Below, piece after piece: positions 8,338 through 16,785 of a DNA stretch of 64,000 nt. The first letter of the stretch is position 1; every line of letters begins with the position of its first letter. The position numbers were made by a program, and so were the translations under genes. Origin of the DNA: Chryseobacterium sp. MA9 (GTDB taxonomy: Bacteria > Bacteroidota > Bacteroidia > Flavobacteriales > Weeksellaceae); assembly GCF_024399315.1 (NCBI RefSeq), contig NZ_CP075170.1, positions 4,725,501-4,789,500 of the forward strand, read 5' to 3'. The notes beneath the pieces are model-generated. The model saw only the letters and a list, made by a program, of their open reading frames with translations. It did no database searches and was not told where the DNA came from.

Positions 8338-8745
8338 TTAATCGAATGAAACTTCTCTGTTTTCACCCGTGTTCACAATACTCATTGTGTGATAGTTGAG
8401 ACCGTAAAGCTCCTCTTCATAGACTTCCGGCCACTCGATAATGCATAAAAAAGAGTTGTCCAGATACTCTTCAATTCCGATATCATAGACTTCTTCAATG
8501 TTTTTTAAGCGGTAAAGATCAAAATGATATACTTTTCCCTTTTCTGTATTGTATTCATTGACAATAGAGTAGGTGGGAGAATTGACTTCATCCTTGCTGC
8601 CCATATTTTTAAGCAGAAATTGGGTAAAAGTAGTTTTTCCGGCTCCCAGATTTCCCTTTAATAAAAGAATGTTATGTTTTAATTCCGGAATGATGCTGTC
8701 AACAACTTCCTGCCAGTCTTCAATTTTATGTATAGTGTAATTCAT
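8338..8745 (-). CDS. tsaE: tRNA threonylcarbamoyladenosine biosynthesis ATPase TsaE
   Basis: The 135-residue protein has the TsaE P-loop KGNLGAGKTTF (about residues 30-40), the switch-like motif SPTYSIVNEY and the downstream YHFDLYRL. TsaE is the ATPase that drives the TsaB-TsaD complex making t6A at position 37 of ANN-decoding tRNAs. Its length is normal. The ATG overlaps the stop of the preceding gene (TAATG), so the two are translated together. Confidence 0.93.
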   Translation of the reverse strand: MNYTIHKIEDWQEVVDSIIPELKHNILLLKGNLGAGKTTFTQFLLKNMGSKDEVNSPTYSIVNEYNTEKGKVYHFDLYRLKNIEEVYDIGIEEYLDNSFLCIIEWPEVYEEELYGLNYHTMSIVNTGENREVSFD

Positions 8746-9350
8746 TATTTCTTTAAATTTTTAGAATATAAATTGTAAAAATGTTCAGCCCTATTTTTTG
8801 CTCTTTCAGAATTTCTGTAACGATTGTTTTTAACTGGATTTTCGTATAAAGCTAATATTTCAGCAATTTCTATTGGTTGCAAGTCTTTCACATCTTTATT
8901 AAATAATGATTTGGAAACATTTTCAATCCCTTTTCTATTTTCTAAAAAGTCAAAATTACGGAAATTAAAATTCAGGCAATCTTTCTGGCTGTAAGAATGT
9001 TCAATATATCTGGCTATAAAAAATTGATCGAAAGAAGATTTATTTTGATACTCTAATCCAGGAAAAATGTTAGAGGCCATCTGATTACAAGGACATTCTT
9101 TTTTTTGAGAATTTGGATTTATGATAGCATTTCCTAAAAAAGACCAAGAATTTTGGAATAAAGAGTTGGGATAAATTGTATTATAAAAGGTGTTGAAATT
9201 TTCTGGTAATCCATTACTGCTTCTAATGTACCATGTAATAACCCTTTTATCAGATGTACTTAAAATATATCTGCCACTCAATTCTACATATAAGACAAAT
9301 AAAAAGAGACTGCAAGTTATAAGTAATAACATCTTTTTTAGATACTTCAT
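8745..9350 (-). CDS. Degenerate GT51 (peptidoglycan transglycosylase)-like membrane protein
   Basis: From the ATG at 9350 the product is about 201 residues: a membrane helix (about 5-22), then a region whose end, PIEIAEILALYENPVKNNRY followed by SERAKNRAEHFY, matches the C-terminal part of the GT51 glycosyltransferase domain of class A penicillin-binding proteins (LTLAEAALLAGLPQAP...NPERAKxRRxxVL). The catalytic EDxxFxxHxG motif of GT51 is absent, so activity is doubtful. An in-frame upstream Met at 9398 was rejected because a promoter box lies at 9368-9375, downstream of it. It precedes and overlaps tsaE. Confidence 0.55.
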   Translation of the reverse strand: MKYLKKMLLLITCSLFLFVLYVELSGRYILSTSDKRVITWYIRSSNGLPENFNTFYNTIYPNSLFQNSWSFLGNAIINPNSQKKECPCNQMASNIFPGLEYQNKSSFDQFFIARYIEHSYSQKDCLNFNFRNFDFLENRKGIENVSKSLFNKDVKDLQPIEIAEILALYENPVKNNRYRNSERAKNRAEHFYNLYSKNLKK

Positions 9351-9367
9351 AAAGATAAATCTTTGTT

Positions 9368-9375
9368 CAAAAATA
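9368..9375 (-). promoter_or_regulatory. -7 box TATTTTTG for the GT51-like/tsaE unit
   Basis: The minus strand reads TATTTTTG, a perfect TAnnTTTG element, 18 nt ahead of the ATG at 9350. Its position implies a very short leader and decides the start codon of the GT51-like gene. Confidence 0.5.
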
Positions 9376-9476
9376 ATCAATGGAAGTGATTTATACATAA
9401 AATTTTAGCATAATCAAAAATTTAACCTCTGCTTTCTAGTATCTAACATTTCTATAAAATTACCTATTTTTACATC

Positions 9477-11465
9477 ATGATTTCCAAACAGACCATTGAT
9501 AAAATATTCTCCACAATCCGGGTTGAAGAGATTGTGGGTGAGTACGTGCAGTTGAAAAGAGCAGGGTCTAACTTTAAAGGACTCAGCCCTTTTCATGAAG
9601 AAAAATCTCCAAGTTTTGTTGTTTCACCAAGCAAACAGATCTGGAAAGATTTCTCAACCGGAAAAGGAGGAACTGCAATCTCTTTCCTGATGGAAATTGA
9701 GAATTTTACCTATCCTGAAGCCCTTCGCCATGCGGCAAAAAAGTATGGAATTGAAATTGAAGAGGACTTGCGTGAAATTTCTGAAGAAGCAAAACATGCA
9801 CAGACCGAAAAAGATCTTTTATATAAAATTCATGAGGTTGCCAATGCTTATTTCCAGGAAATTCTTTGGGATGGAGAAGAGGGAAGAAGTATTGGATTGG
9901 CTTATTTTAAAGAAAGAGAGCTTAAGGACGATATTATCAGAAAATTTCAGTTGGGGTATTCTCCCGAGAAGAAGAATGCCTTTACTGCTTATGCGCTGGA
10001 AAAGGGATACAACAAAGAAATTCTTGAGAAGTCCGGGCTTTCTATTTTCCCGGAAAACACTCCTGCAGGAGTAGACCGTTTCAGGGAACGTGTGATTTTC
10101 CCTATTCACAGTTTTTCAGGAAGGGTTCTGGGTTTTGGTGCAAGGATTCTTAAAAATAATGTTAAGACTGCAAAATATCTCAATTCGCCGGAAACAGAAA
10201 TTTACCATAAATCCAATGTTCTTTATGGATTAAACCAAAGCAAACAGGCTATTTCAAGAAAGAATGGCTGTCTTTTGGTGGAAGGATATATGGATGTGAT
10301 TTCCCTTCATATGTCAGGCATTGAAAATGTGGTGGCCAGCTCCGGAACGTCTTTGACAACGGAGCAGATTAAACTGATTAAGAGGCTTACAGAAAATGTA
10401 ACGATTCTTTTTGACGGTGATAATGCCGGTATCAAAGCCAGTTTCCGAAGTATTGATATGCTTTTGACAGAAGGAATGAACATTCGTGTCCTTCTTTTCC
10501 CTGATGGAGACGACCCGGATTCATTCGCCAGAAAACATCCGCAGGAATACGTAGAAAAGTATATTGAAAATGAAGCGATGGATTTTATCGACTTCAAAGC
10601 GGAAATTCTGTTGAGGGATGTTGGTAATGATCCTATTAAAAAAGCAGAAGCGATAAGGGATATCGTAAAATCTGTTTCCTTTGTACAGAATGCATTGAAA
10701 AGGGAAGTTTACCTTAAAGAGGTTTCCAATAAATTCGGACTTTCTGAGCAGAGTCTTTTCAATGAGCTGGATGTTCAGAAGCAGATCACACAGAACCAGA
10801 CACATCATGTTCAGCAACAGCAGAAGGAAAAAGCAGCATCTCCGAAGATGGAGATTGTTCCTTTGGACCAGGAAAAGGAAGATCCATTTTTGTATGATGT
10901 GCTGTTCATGGAGAATAAACTTGTAGAACACATGCTGGCATTTGGGGATATTATTCTGAAACGTAGAAATGAACAAGGTGAAGAATATCAGATTACAGTA
11001 ATTGAGGAAATTCTTCATCATTTTGAAGAAGAGCAGTATGTATTTTTAGTCAAAGGCAATGAAATCATTATCACTCAGGTGAGGGAAGGAATTCAGAAAG
11101 ATGAGCTTAGAAGTGGAAACTTTTTTGTATCTTTTATGGATGAAGAGATTACCACAAAGGTTGTGGATGCTTTGATTCCGTTGGATGATCTTGAAAACTG
11201 GGCTTCCAGAAATATTTATCCTCCCAATTACGGGGATAAGGTGGCGGATCAGATTCAGGGAGATGTTTTATTGCATAAATACAGATATATTGATTATTTA
11301 ATCACAGAAACAGATAAAGAGCTAGATCTATACAGGGATACAGACGAAGTAAAGTACTATGAGCTTATCAAAAAAATCACTTTATTGAAACAGGCTTCAA
11401 TGCGATTGAGTAATATCATCGAATATTCGCCCATCAAAGGAATCTATGGAGATAGGAAAAGATAG
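9477..11465 (+). CDS. dnaG: DNA primase DnaG lacking the zinc-binding cysteines
   Basis: The 662-residue primase has an N-terminal CHC2-type domain, a catalytic core with a TOPRIM fold (VEGYMDV near residue 265, FDGDNAGIKA and PDGDDPDSFA), and a helical C-terminal domain expected to bind DnaB helicase. It makes RNA primers for lagging-strand synthesis. The usual zinc ligands CPFH and CFGC are here SPFH (37-40) and DFST (58-61), so only His40 remains and the domain cannot bind zinc in the normal way. The flanking residues (EEKSPSF, GKGG) are conserved, so the fold is probably kept. Confidence 0.95.
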   Translation: MISKQTIDKIFSTIRVEEIVGEYVQLKRAGSNFKGLSPFHEEKSPSFVVSPSKQIWKDFSTGKGGTAISFLMEIENFTYPEALRHAAKKYGIEIEEDLREISEEAKHAQTEKDLLYKIHEVANAYFQEILWDGEEGRSIGLAYFKERELKDDIIRKFQLGYSPEKKNAFTAYALEKGYNKEILEKSGLSIFPENTPAGVDRFRERVIFPIHSFSGRVLGFGARILKNNVKTAKYLNSPETEIYHKSNVLYGLNQSKQAISRKNGCLLVEGYMDVISLHMSGIENVVASSGTSLTTEQIKLIKRLTENVTILFDGDNAGIKASFRSIDMLLTEGMNIRVLLFPDGDDPDSFARKHPQEYVEKYIENEAMDFIDFKAEILLRDVGNDPIKKAEAIRDIVKSVSFVQNALKREVYLKEVSNKFGLSEQSLFNELDVQKQITQNQTHHVQQQQKEKAASPKMEIVPLDQEKEDPFLYDVLFMENKLVEHMLAFGDIILKRRNEQGEEYQITVIEEILHHFEEEQYVFLVKGNEIIITQVREGIQKDELRSGNFFVSFMDEEITTKVVDALIPLDDLENWASRNIYPPNYGDKVADQIQGDVLLHKYRYIDYLITETDKELDLYRDTDEVKYYELIKKITLLKQASMRLSNIIEYSPIKGIYGDRKR

Positions 11466-11576
11466 TTTTAAGTCAGTTTTTTTGATATTCTGTGACAAAA
11501 AGTCCTATAAAATTTTAGGAATAAATATTGTAATTTAAACTTCGAGAATAATATAAAAATAATACATAATAGAAAT

Positions 11577-12263
11577 ATGGACATTAAAAAGGATTTCAGA
11601 GATTTCTCTGTAAAACATTTAGGAAACAACGGTTTGGTTACCGATCAGTATATGGGAATGTATGGCCCAACGAATCTTACTCCGTACATCATGGAAGAAA
11701 GAAGATTAAACGTTGCTCAGATGGACGTTTTCTCCCGTTTGATGATGGACAGAATTATCTTCCTGGGAACAGGGATTGATGATCAGGTAGCAAACATCGT
11801 TACGGCACAGCTTTTATTCTTAGAAAGTGCAGACCCATCAAAAGATATTCAGATCTATATCAACTCTCCTGGTGGAAGTGTTTATGCAGGTTTAGGTATT
11901 TATGACACGATGCAGATCATTAAGCCGGATGTAGCTACAATCTGTACAGGTATGGCTGCTTCAATGGGAGCTGTATTACTGGTTGCAGGAGAAAAAGGAA
12001 AACGTTCTGCGCTTAAGCACTCAAGAGTAATGATTCACCAGCCTTCAGGAGGTGCTCAGGGAGTTGCTTCTGATATGGAGATCAACTTGAGAGAGATGCT
12101 GAAACTGAAGCAGGAACTTTATGAAATCATTGGTCACCACTCAGGACAAACCTACGAGTGGGTAGAAAAATCTTCTGACAGAGATTACTGGATGACTTCT
12201 GAAGAAGCTAAAGGCTACGGAATGGTAGATGAGGTTCTACAAAGATCTACAGAGAAAAAATAA
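11577..12263 (+). CDS. clpP: ATP-dependent Clp protease proteolytic subunit
   Basis: The 228-residue serine peptidase has the nucleophile Ser129 in MAASMG and the catalytic His154 in MIHQPSGG. It forms a double heptameric ring working with ClpX/ClpC-type unfoldases in cytoplasmic protein turnover. About 35 N-terminal residues precede the conserved core, longer than in E. coli mature ClpP; they may act as a propeptide or an axial-loop extension. An intrinsic terminator follows 20 nt after the stop, and clpX is not adjacent. Confidence 0.95.
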   Translation: MDIKKDFRDFSVKHLGNNGLVTDQYMGMYGPTNLTPYIMEERRLNVAQMDVFSRLMMDRIIFLGTGIDDQVANIVTAQLLFLESADPSKDIQIYINSPGGSVYAGLGIYDTMQIIKPDVATICTGMAASMGAVLLVAGEKGKRSALKHSRVMIHQPSGGAQGVASDMEINLREMLKLKQELYEIIGHHSGQTYEWVEKSSDRDYWMTSEEAKGYGMVDEVLQRSTEKK

Positions 12264-12282
12264 TTGATTGTAAAATCATAAG

Positions 12283-12312
12283 AAACCGCACCAATCTGGT
12301 GCGGTTTTTTTG
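12283..12312 (+). terminator. Intrinsic terminator after clpP
   Basis: AAACCGCACC (12283-12292) pairs with GGTGCGGTTT (12298-12307) around a 5-nt loop and is followed by a T run, 20 nt downstream of the clpP stop. Confidence 0.92.
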
Positions 12313-12465
12313 TTGGCTTATGGCAGCAGTAGTCACATTTTTTTAATCATGGATCTTTGTGCTTGTGCTCAAATTATTTTCAGAGTCTAATGTTAAAATA
12401 CAATTATCATTATATTCAAGATCAGTTTACAATCAATTTATACATTCGCAGCCATAAAAGTGAAT

Positions 12466-13734
12466 ATGAAAAAATTACTATTGTCTGTTGTAGTGCTGGC
12501 AGTATTGGCTTCATGTAAAAGTGATGATGATACCACAATAATTAATCAGGATATTAATTATTCCAAACTACCTCAGGAATTTCCATTTACAAAACTGGCT
12601 ACCATAAACGGAGTAGATGTCATCAATGGTGGATTTGGTTCCGGAGCAGCAGCCCACCCTACAAGAAAAGGTGAATTCTACGTCATCACAGATAGAGGGC
12701 CTAATACTGACTTTCAGAATGGAAAAAAATTCCTTGCTCCTAACTTTACTCCTACCATTATGCATTTTAAAATCAATGCTGAAGGGAATGTGGAAGTAAT
12801 CAAATATATTAAGCTTAAAAATCCATCAGGACAGATTATTACAGGGCTTCCAAACCCGGTAGGAATGGGAAGTACAGGGGAAATAGCCTATGACGCTTCC
12901 GGAAATGTTTTAGGCACAGATAAATATGGATTAGACAGTGAAAGTATTGTGGCAGCATCAGACGGTACATTCTGGGTTTCTGATGAATATGGTCCACACA
13001 TCGTACATTACAGTGCAGATGGAGTAGAAATGGAAAGAATAAGTCCGATAGGTGTAAATACCGGACCAAGAAAATTACCCGCAGTTTTAGCGAAAAGAAG
13101 AGCTAACAGAGGTATGGAAGGACTTTGCATTACCCCGGATGGAAGAACGCTGGTAGGAACCATACAGTCAATGATGCTTGTACCGAGCAAAGCATTGGCA
13201 ACTAATACTACTTTAACGAGAATTGTCACATTTGATATTATTACAGGGCAGACCAAACAGTTTTTATATAAGCAGGATGGAGGCGCTTCTGATTCAGTTT
13301 GTGATATTACAGCATTAAGTAACAATGAATTCCTGGTGATTGAAAGAGATGGAAATTTCGGATCTCAGGGAGGAATAAAAAAAGTATACAGAATTAACCT
13401 GAGCAATGCCTCCGATGTGAACGGGACTGATATTAATGCAGTAGACGGGATGAAAATTAATGGGAAAGCTTTAGAACAGTGCTCATGGGATGAAATTACC
13501 AATGCAGGGATAAAAGCTGTTTCAAAAACATTAGCCGTAGATCTGGTTGCAAAACTGGGCTATGAACATGATAAATTTGAAGGAATAGTTTATTTAGGAA
13601 ATAATAAACTGGCTGTTTTCAATGATGATGACTTTGGAGTAGTGGATGATGGAAACGGAAATCCTAAAGCCAAAATTTTACCAAAGACAGGTAAAGTAGA
13701 CAAAGGAACTATGTATGTAGTCGATATTCAATAA
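12466..13734 (+). CDS. Esterase-like/phytase-like family lipoprotein
   Basis: Starting at the ATG 12466 (an in-frame GTG at 12460 gives only two more residues) the product is 422 residues with a lipoprotein signal ending LAVLASC, Cys17. Acidic residues right after the Cys (KSDDD) resemble the surface-export signal of Bacteroidota lipoproteins, so it may sit on the cell surface. The body matches the phytase-like beta-propeller family (esterase-like activity of phytase): RGMEGLCITPDGRTLVGTIQ and KFEGIVYLGNNKLAVFNDDD. These propellers are thought to bind calcium and act on phosphoesters, but the substrate is unknown. Confidence 0.8.
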   Translation: MKKLLLSVVVLAVLASCKSDDDTTIINQDINYSKLPQEFPFTKLATINGVDVINGGFGSGAAAHPTRKGEFYVITDRGPNTDFQNGKKFLAPNFTPTIMHFKINAEGNVEVIKYIKLKNPSGQIITGLPNPVGMGSTGEIAYDASGNVLGTDKYGLDSESIVAASDGTFWVSDEYGPHIVHYSADGVEMERISPIGVNTGPRKLPAVLAKRRANRGMEGLCITPDGRTLVGTIQSMMLVPSKALATNTTLTRIVTFDIITGQTKQFLYKQDGGASDSVCDITALSNNEFLVIERDGNFGSQGGIKKVYRINLSNASDVNGTDINAVDGMKINGKALEQCSWDEITNAGIKAVSKTLAVDLVAKLGYEHDKFEGIVYLGNNKLAVFNDDDFGVVDDGNGNPKAKILPKTGKVDKGTMYVVDIQ

Positions 13735-13751
13735 TTAGATTTTTTTAACGG

Positions 13752-13783
13752 AAAACGGCGGCATCGAAGATGCCGCCGTTTTT
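13752..13783. terminator. Bidirectional terminator between the phytase-like gene and tpiA
   Basis: A perfect 14-bp stem, AAAACGGCGGCATC (13752-13765) with GATGCCGCCGTTTT (13769-13782), and a 3-nt loop. A and T tracts on either side let it work on both strands, which suits the convergent genes. Confidence 0.93.
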
Positions 13784-13834
13784 ATGTATCAATAGGAACG
13801 GGTTTTATCCGGAACCCCATTATTTTTTTGCTTA

Positions 13835-14593
13835 TTAATTAAAACCTTCAATAATCTTAGAGAAATCCTCTAATTTCAAAGCTGCCCCTCCAATCAGACC
13901 TCCGTCGATATCCGGCTGAGAGAAGATTTCTTTTGCATTGTCTGGCTTTACAGATCCTCCATAAAGGATTGAAACCTCATCAGCAACTTCCTGTCCGTAT
14001 TTTGCAGCGATGATACTTCTGATATGTGCATGAATCTCCTGAGCCTGCTCCGGGCTTGCCGTTTCTCCTGTTCCGATAGCCCAAACCGGTTCGTAAGCAA
14101 TCACTACCTTCTTAATTTCTTCAGCAGAAAGTGTGAAAAGAGCTACTTCAGTCTGATTTTTTACTACTTCCAGATGTTGTCCTGCCTTTCTCTGCTCAAG
14201 AGTTTCCCCATTACAGTAAACAGGAATAAGACCTTTGTCAAGCGCTAATTTGATTTTTCTGTTACAGTGAGAATCTGTTTCTCCATGATACTGTCTTCTT
14301 TCAGAGTGCCCGATTAATGAACCGGTAGCATCGATAGATTCCAACATATCTGCAGAAATTTCTCCTGTATAAGCACCACTTTCATGCTCACTCATATCCT
14401 GAGAAAATACCCCGATTTCATCCTTTTCAAAGATGTCTTTTGCCATCATTAAATATAATGCAGGTGGAGCGATCCAAACCTCACAGTTGGTAGCGTTGTT
14501 GTTTTTATAGCTTAGTAACTGAATCATCAATTGTTGTGCATCAATTACATTTTTGTTCATTTTCCAGTTGCCTGCAACTATTTTTCTTCTCAT
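13835..14593 (-). CDS. tpiA: Triose-phosphate isomerase
   Basis: The start is taken at 14593 (MRRKIVAGNWKMN), giving 252 residues, the usual length; the longer frame from 14641 adds a non-homologous Lys/Asn-rich lead that overlaps the upstream gene. Catalytic and binding motifs are GNWKMN (Lys), IGHSERR (His), AYEPVWAIGTG (Glu) and the C-terminal GGSV/IGGAAL phosphate loops. It interconverts dihydroxyacetone phosphate and glyceraldehyde 3-phosphate in glycolysis. It is the last gene of the DUF1599 cluster, 35 nt after the TerB-like gene. Confidence 0.96.
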   Translation of the reverse strand: MRRKIVAGNWKMNKNVIDAQQLMIQLLSYKNNNATNCEVWIAPPALYLMMAKDIFEKDEIGVFSQDMSEHESGAYTGEISADMLESIDATGSLIGHSERRQYHGETDSHCNRKIKLALDKGLIPVYCNGETLEQRKAGQHLEVVKNQTEVALFTLSAEEIKKVVIAYEPVWAIGTGETASPEQAQEIHAHIRSIIAAKYGQEVADEVSILYGGSVKPDNAKEIFSQPDIDGGLIGGAALKLEDFSKIIEGFN

Positions 14594-14628
14594 AAGATTT
14601 AAATATAGATTTATTTTATTTTTTTTTG

Positions 14629-14976
14629 TTACAATCCCCAAAGATTTTTCAGCAGAACGTAGAACGTATGCTCCTCTTCAGTTACTTTATTATCAGCTTT
14701 GATCAATGATTTTGCAAACTGAACAAACTTTACACGCTCATCTTCTGTAGAATCATCATGAAAACATCTTGCATGGAATTCAAAATGATCTTTCCATTCT
14801 TCAGGCTGCAAAAGAGCTAATGTGTCTAGTTCGTTGTCAAGATTCATTCTGAACGGAAATTCATCTGCCAGATATTGCTGAACCAGCATTCCTTCCTCAG
14901 GAGCAAACTCTCCGTCTACAGAAGAAAGAATCATTAATAAGTGATAGCCGGCGATTGATTTATTTGATTTTTGCAT
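14629..14976 (-). CDS. TerB-like helical protein
   Basis: The product is 115 residues and all-helical in character. Two acidic loop motifs, SVDGEFAPEE (about 19-28) and KADNKVTEEE (about 93-102), have the D-x-x-x-x-x-E-E pattern of TerB-like folds, which bind metal at the membrane face. It lies 3 nt after the preceding gene and 35 nt before tpiA. The role is unknown; the resemblance to tellurite-resistance TerB does not imply tellurite resistance. Confidence 0.65.
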   Translation of the reverse strand: MQKSNKSIAGYHLLMILSSVDGEFAPEEGMLVQQYLADEFPFRMNLDNELDTLALLQPEEWKDHFEFHARCFHDDSTEDERVKFVQFAKSLIKADNKVTEEEHTFYVLLKNLWGL

Positions 14977-14979
14977 TTT

Positions 14980-15663
14980 TTAATATTTTATTACTAGATC
15001 GTCTAAGTTATTTTCTTTTAAAATTTTATCGAGATATTTACCTCTACTGCTTGAATTTCTTTGATAAGGAGCAAATTTCTGAGTTACTTCGTTGAATTCC
15101 TCGTTCAGCTTTATCAGTTCATCTGATTCTTCTGGGGTAAGTTTTTTATCAGAAGACTGTGTGTTGAAATGAATCAGTTTTTTTACTGCAATTTCCTTTT
15201 TTACAATTTCCTCTTCTGTAGAATGTAATGTACAAATCCCATATATGCCATTACAATAGGCAGCCCACTCACTTTCAAATATTTCATTTAGCTTTTCCTG
15301 TTCCGGAAAAGAAGTATTGAATATACTATCATAAGCAAAGGCTTTATCAGGATGGTTGATCAGATTTAGGATAAAGTTTTCTTTAAATTCTTCTTTGTAT
15401 AGATGAATATCCCTCAATTCTTTATTCTTTTTAACCAGTGAAATACAGTTCTTACTGAAATATTTTTCTGTAATTTCACTTTCAAATTCATCATTAAGAG
15501 GTGATGTAATTCTGATACTTCTGGAAACCGTGTAAGAAGGTTGTGGAACTAATTGATTTTGAATGAGCGCAGCCAGTTCATCCTTACTGATATTCGTTAT
15601 AGTACACAATTCATTTTCTGTAATATAATTTTCATTAATATAATCAAAATTTTGTTCCATCAC
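14980..15663 (-). CDS. Hypothetical protein, possibly DUF6058-like
   Basis: The 227-residue cytoplasmic protein has an N-terminal helix-turn-helix-like segment (ITENELCTITNISKDELAAL, about 14-33) followed by charged helices. The opening resembles proteins annotated DUF6058, but I am not certain. It sits between the BT_3928-like gene (11-nt gap) and the TerB-like gene (3-nt gap) in the tpiA cluster, and looks like an accessory insertion into an otherwise familiar Bacteroidota gene order. Confidence 0.55.
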   Translation of the reverse strand: MMEQNFDYINENYITENELCTITNISKDELAALIQNQLVPQPSYTVSRSIRITSPLNDEFESEITEKYFSKNCISLVKKNKELRDIHLYKEEFKENFILNLINHPDKAFAYDSIFNTSFPEQEKLNEIFESEWAAYCNGIYGICTLHSTEEEIVKKEIAVKKLIHFNTQSSDKKLTPEESDELIKLNEEFNEVTQKFAPYQRNSSSRGKYLDKILKENNLDDLVIKY

Positions 15664-15674
15664 TTTTGAAATAA

Positions 15675-16784
15675 TTAATTGATATAATCCTTTGCAGGCT
15701 GTTTGTCTATAATTTTTCCATTTTCAAGAATCAGTACAAACGGGTTGCTTCTTGCTATGGTTTTGATGGCAGTTCCGTCCATCATTGCATTTTTAATAGT
15801 TTTAAAAGTATTCGGATAGGTAGAAATACCATAGATAAGAGCTCCTTTCTGTGTATTTACTTTAGCTTCCACCTTTTGAAGCAGATCAGCAGGAACATCT
15901 TTTGGATGATAAGAGAATACCAAAACAGCTTTTGGGGCGTTGATGATATCGTTCGTAACCTCCATTCCTGTAGGATCTTCAATCTTAAATTTCACAATTT
16001 CAGATTTGTAACCTTCTTTGATCATTACAGATTCATTTTTTCCTTCCTCAATTTTCCATGGAGAACCTTCTGCCCAGTATTCTGTTTTTTTGATATAATC
16101 ATCCTGATTTACCTTTATAACAGCTCCTGTTTTCTGGTTTTTCAGAGAGTAAAAAGTTTTATATTCGGAAGGGTTTTTTCCGATTTTTCCTTTTTCACCT
16201 TTAATGTCCGTGCCTATTTTATAATCACGGAAATCAATGATAGGTTCATGCATAATTCCCTGCGCCATTACATAGATCATCCCTAGAGAAAAGACGGTTA
16301 AAAGGATATATTTAAATGTGTTGGAGGTCTCTTTCTTGGTAACCCCATACTCATCTTTTTTACGGAAATCTTTTCTGTACAAAACAAATAATATAATCAA
16401 TCCTATCAGAAGTACAACATCCTTAAGGAAGCTCTGCCAAGGCGTAAATTTGATGGCATCGCCAAAACATCCACAGTCCGTTACCATATTGAAATAGGCT
16501 GAATAAAAAGTAAGGAATCCAAAGAAAATACAAAGGGCAATTAATAGGGACAAGGTAAATTTAAGCTTTAATTTAAGCAGCAGCATAAATCCAAGGAAAA
16601 GCTCCAGTACCACTACTATAATGGAAAACAGCAGGGCAAACTTTTCTAAAAACGGCATGTTGAAAACAGGAGGAGCAAAATATTCTTCCATTTTGAAAGA
16701 AAAACCTATCAGATCCACGGCTTTCACAAAGCCTGAAAGGATAAAAATAACAGCAATAATAAAGCGTAATAAACCTTTGAGCAT
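15675..16784 (-). CDS. BT_3928-like DoxX-family membrane protein
   Basis: With the start at 16784 (MLKGLLRFIIAVIFILSGF) the protein is 369 residues; an upstream in-frame Met at 16850 lies inside the DUF1599 gene and adds non-homologous sequence. The first ~130 residues form four membrane helices of the DoxX/MauE type with TDCGCFGD at the third helix, a Cys pair also seen in MauE-like quinone or thiol oxidoreductases. A fifth helix (about 155-175) leads to a periplasmic domain of about 190 residues that looks thioredoxin-like in layout but has no CxxC. It starts 1 nt after the DUF1599 stop. Possible role: redox or disulfide chemistry at the inner membrane. Confidence 0.75.
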   Translation of the reverse strand: MLKGLLRFIIAVIFILSGFVKAVDLIGFSFKMEEYFAPPVFNMPFLEKFALLFSIIVVVLELFLGFMLLLKLKLKFTLSLLIALCIFFGFLTFYSAYFNMVTDCGCFGDAIKFTPWQSFLKDVVLLIGLIILFVLYRKDFRKKDEYGVTKKETSNTFKYILLTVFSLGMIYVMAQGIMHEPIIDFRDYKIGTDIKGEKGKIGKNPSEYKTFYSLKNQKTGAVIKVNQDDYIKKTEYWAEGSPWKIEEGKNESVMIKEGYKSEIVKFKIEDPTGMEVTNDIINAPKAVLVFSYHPKDVPADLLQKVEAKVNTQKGALIYGISTYPNTFKTIKNAMMDGTAIKTIARSNPFVLILENGKIIDKQPAKDYIN

Positions 16785-16785
16785 A

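Noticed and set aside
9398..9398. Upstream Met as the start of the GT51-like gene
   Set aside because: A perfect -7 box (9368-9375) lies downstream of it, and the membrane anchor begins naturally at 9350.
9414..9596. 60-codon minus-strand frame over the dnaG start
   Set aside because: It overlaps the conserved first 40 codons of dnaG on the other strand and has no features of its own.
12460..12465. GTG as the start of the phytase-like lipoprotein
   Set aside because: The ATG two codons later gives a standard lipoprotein signal; GTG adds only two residues.
14594..14641. N-terminal extension of tpiA
   Set aside because: It is Lys/Asn-rich, unlike TpiA, and overlaps the stop of the TerB-like gene; MRRKIVAGNWKMN is the normal start.
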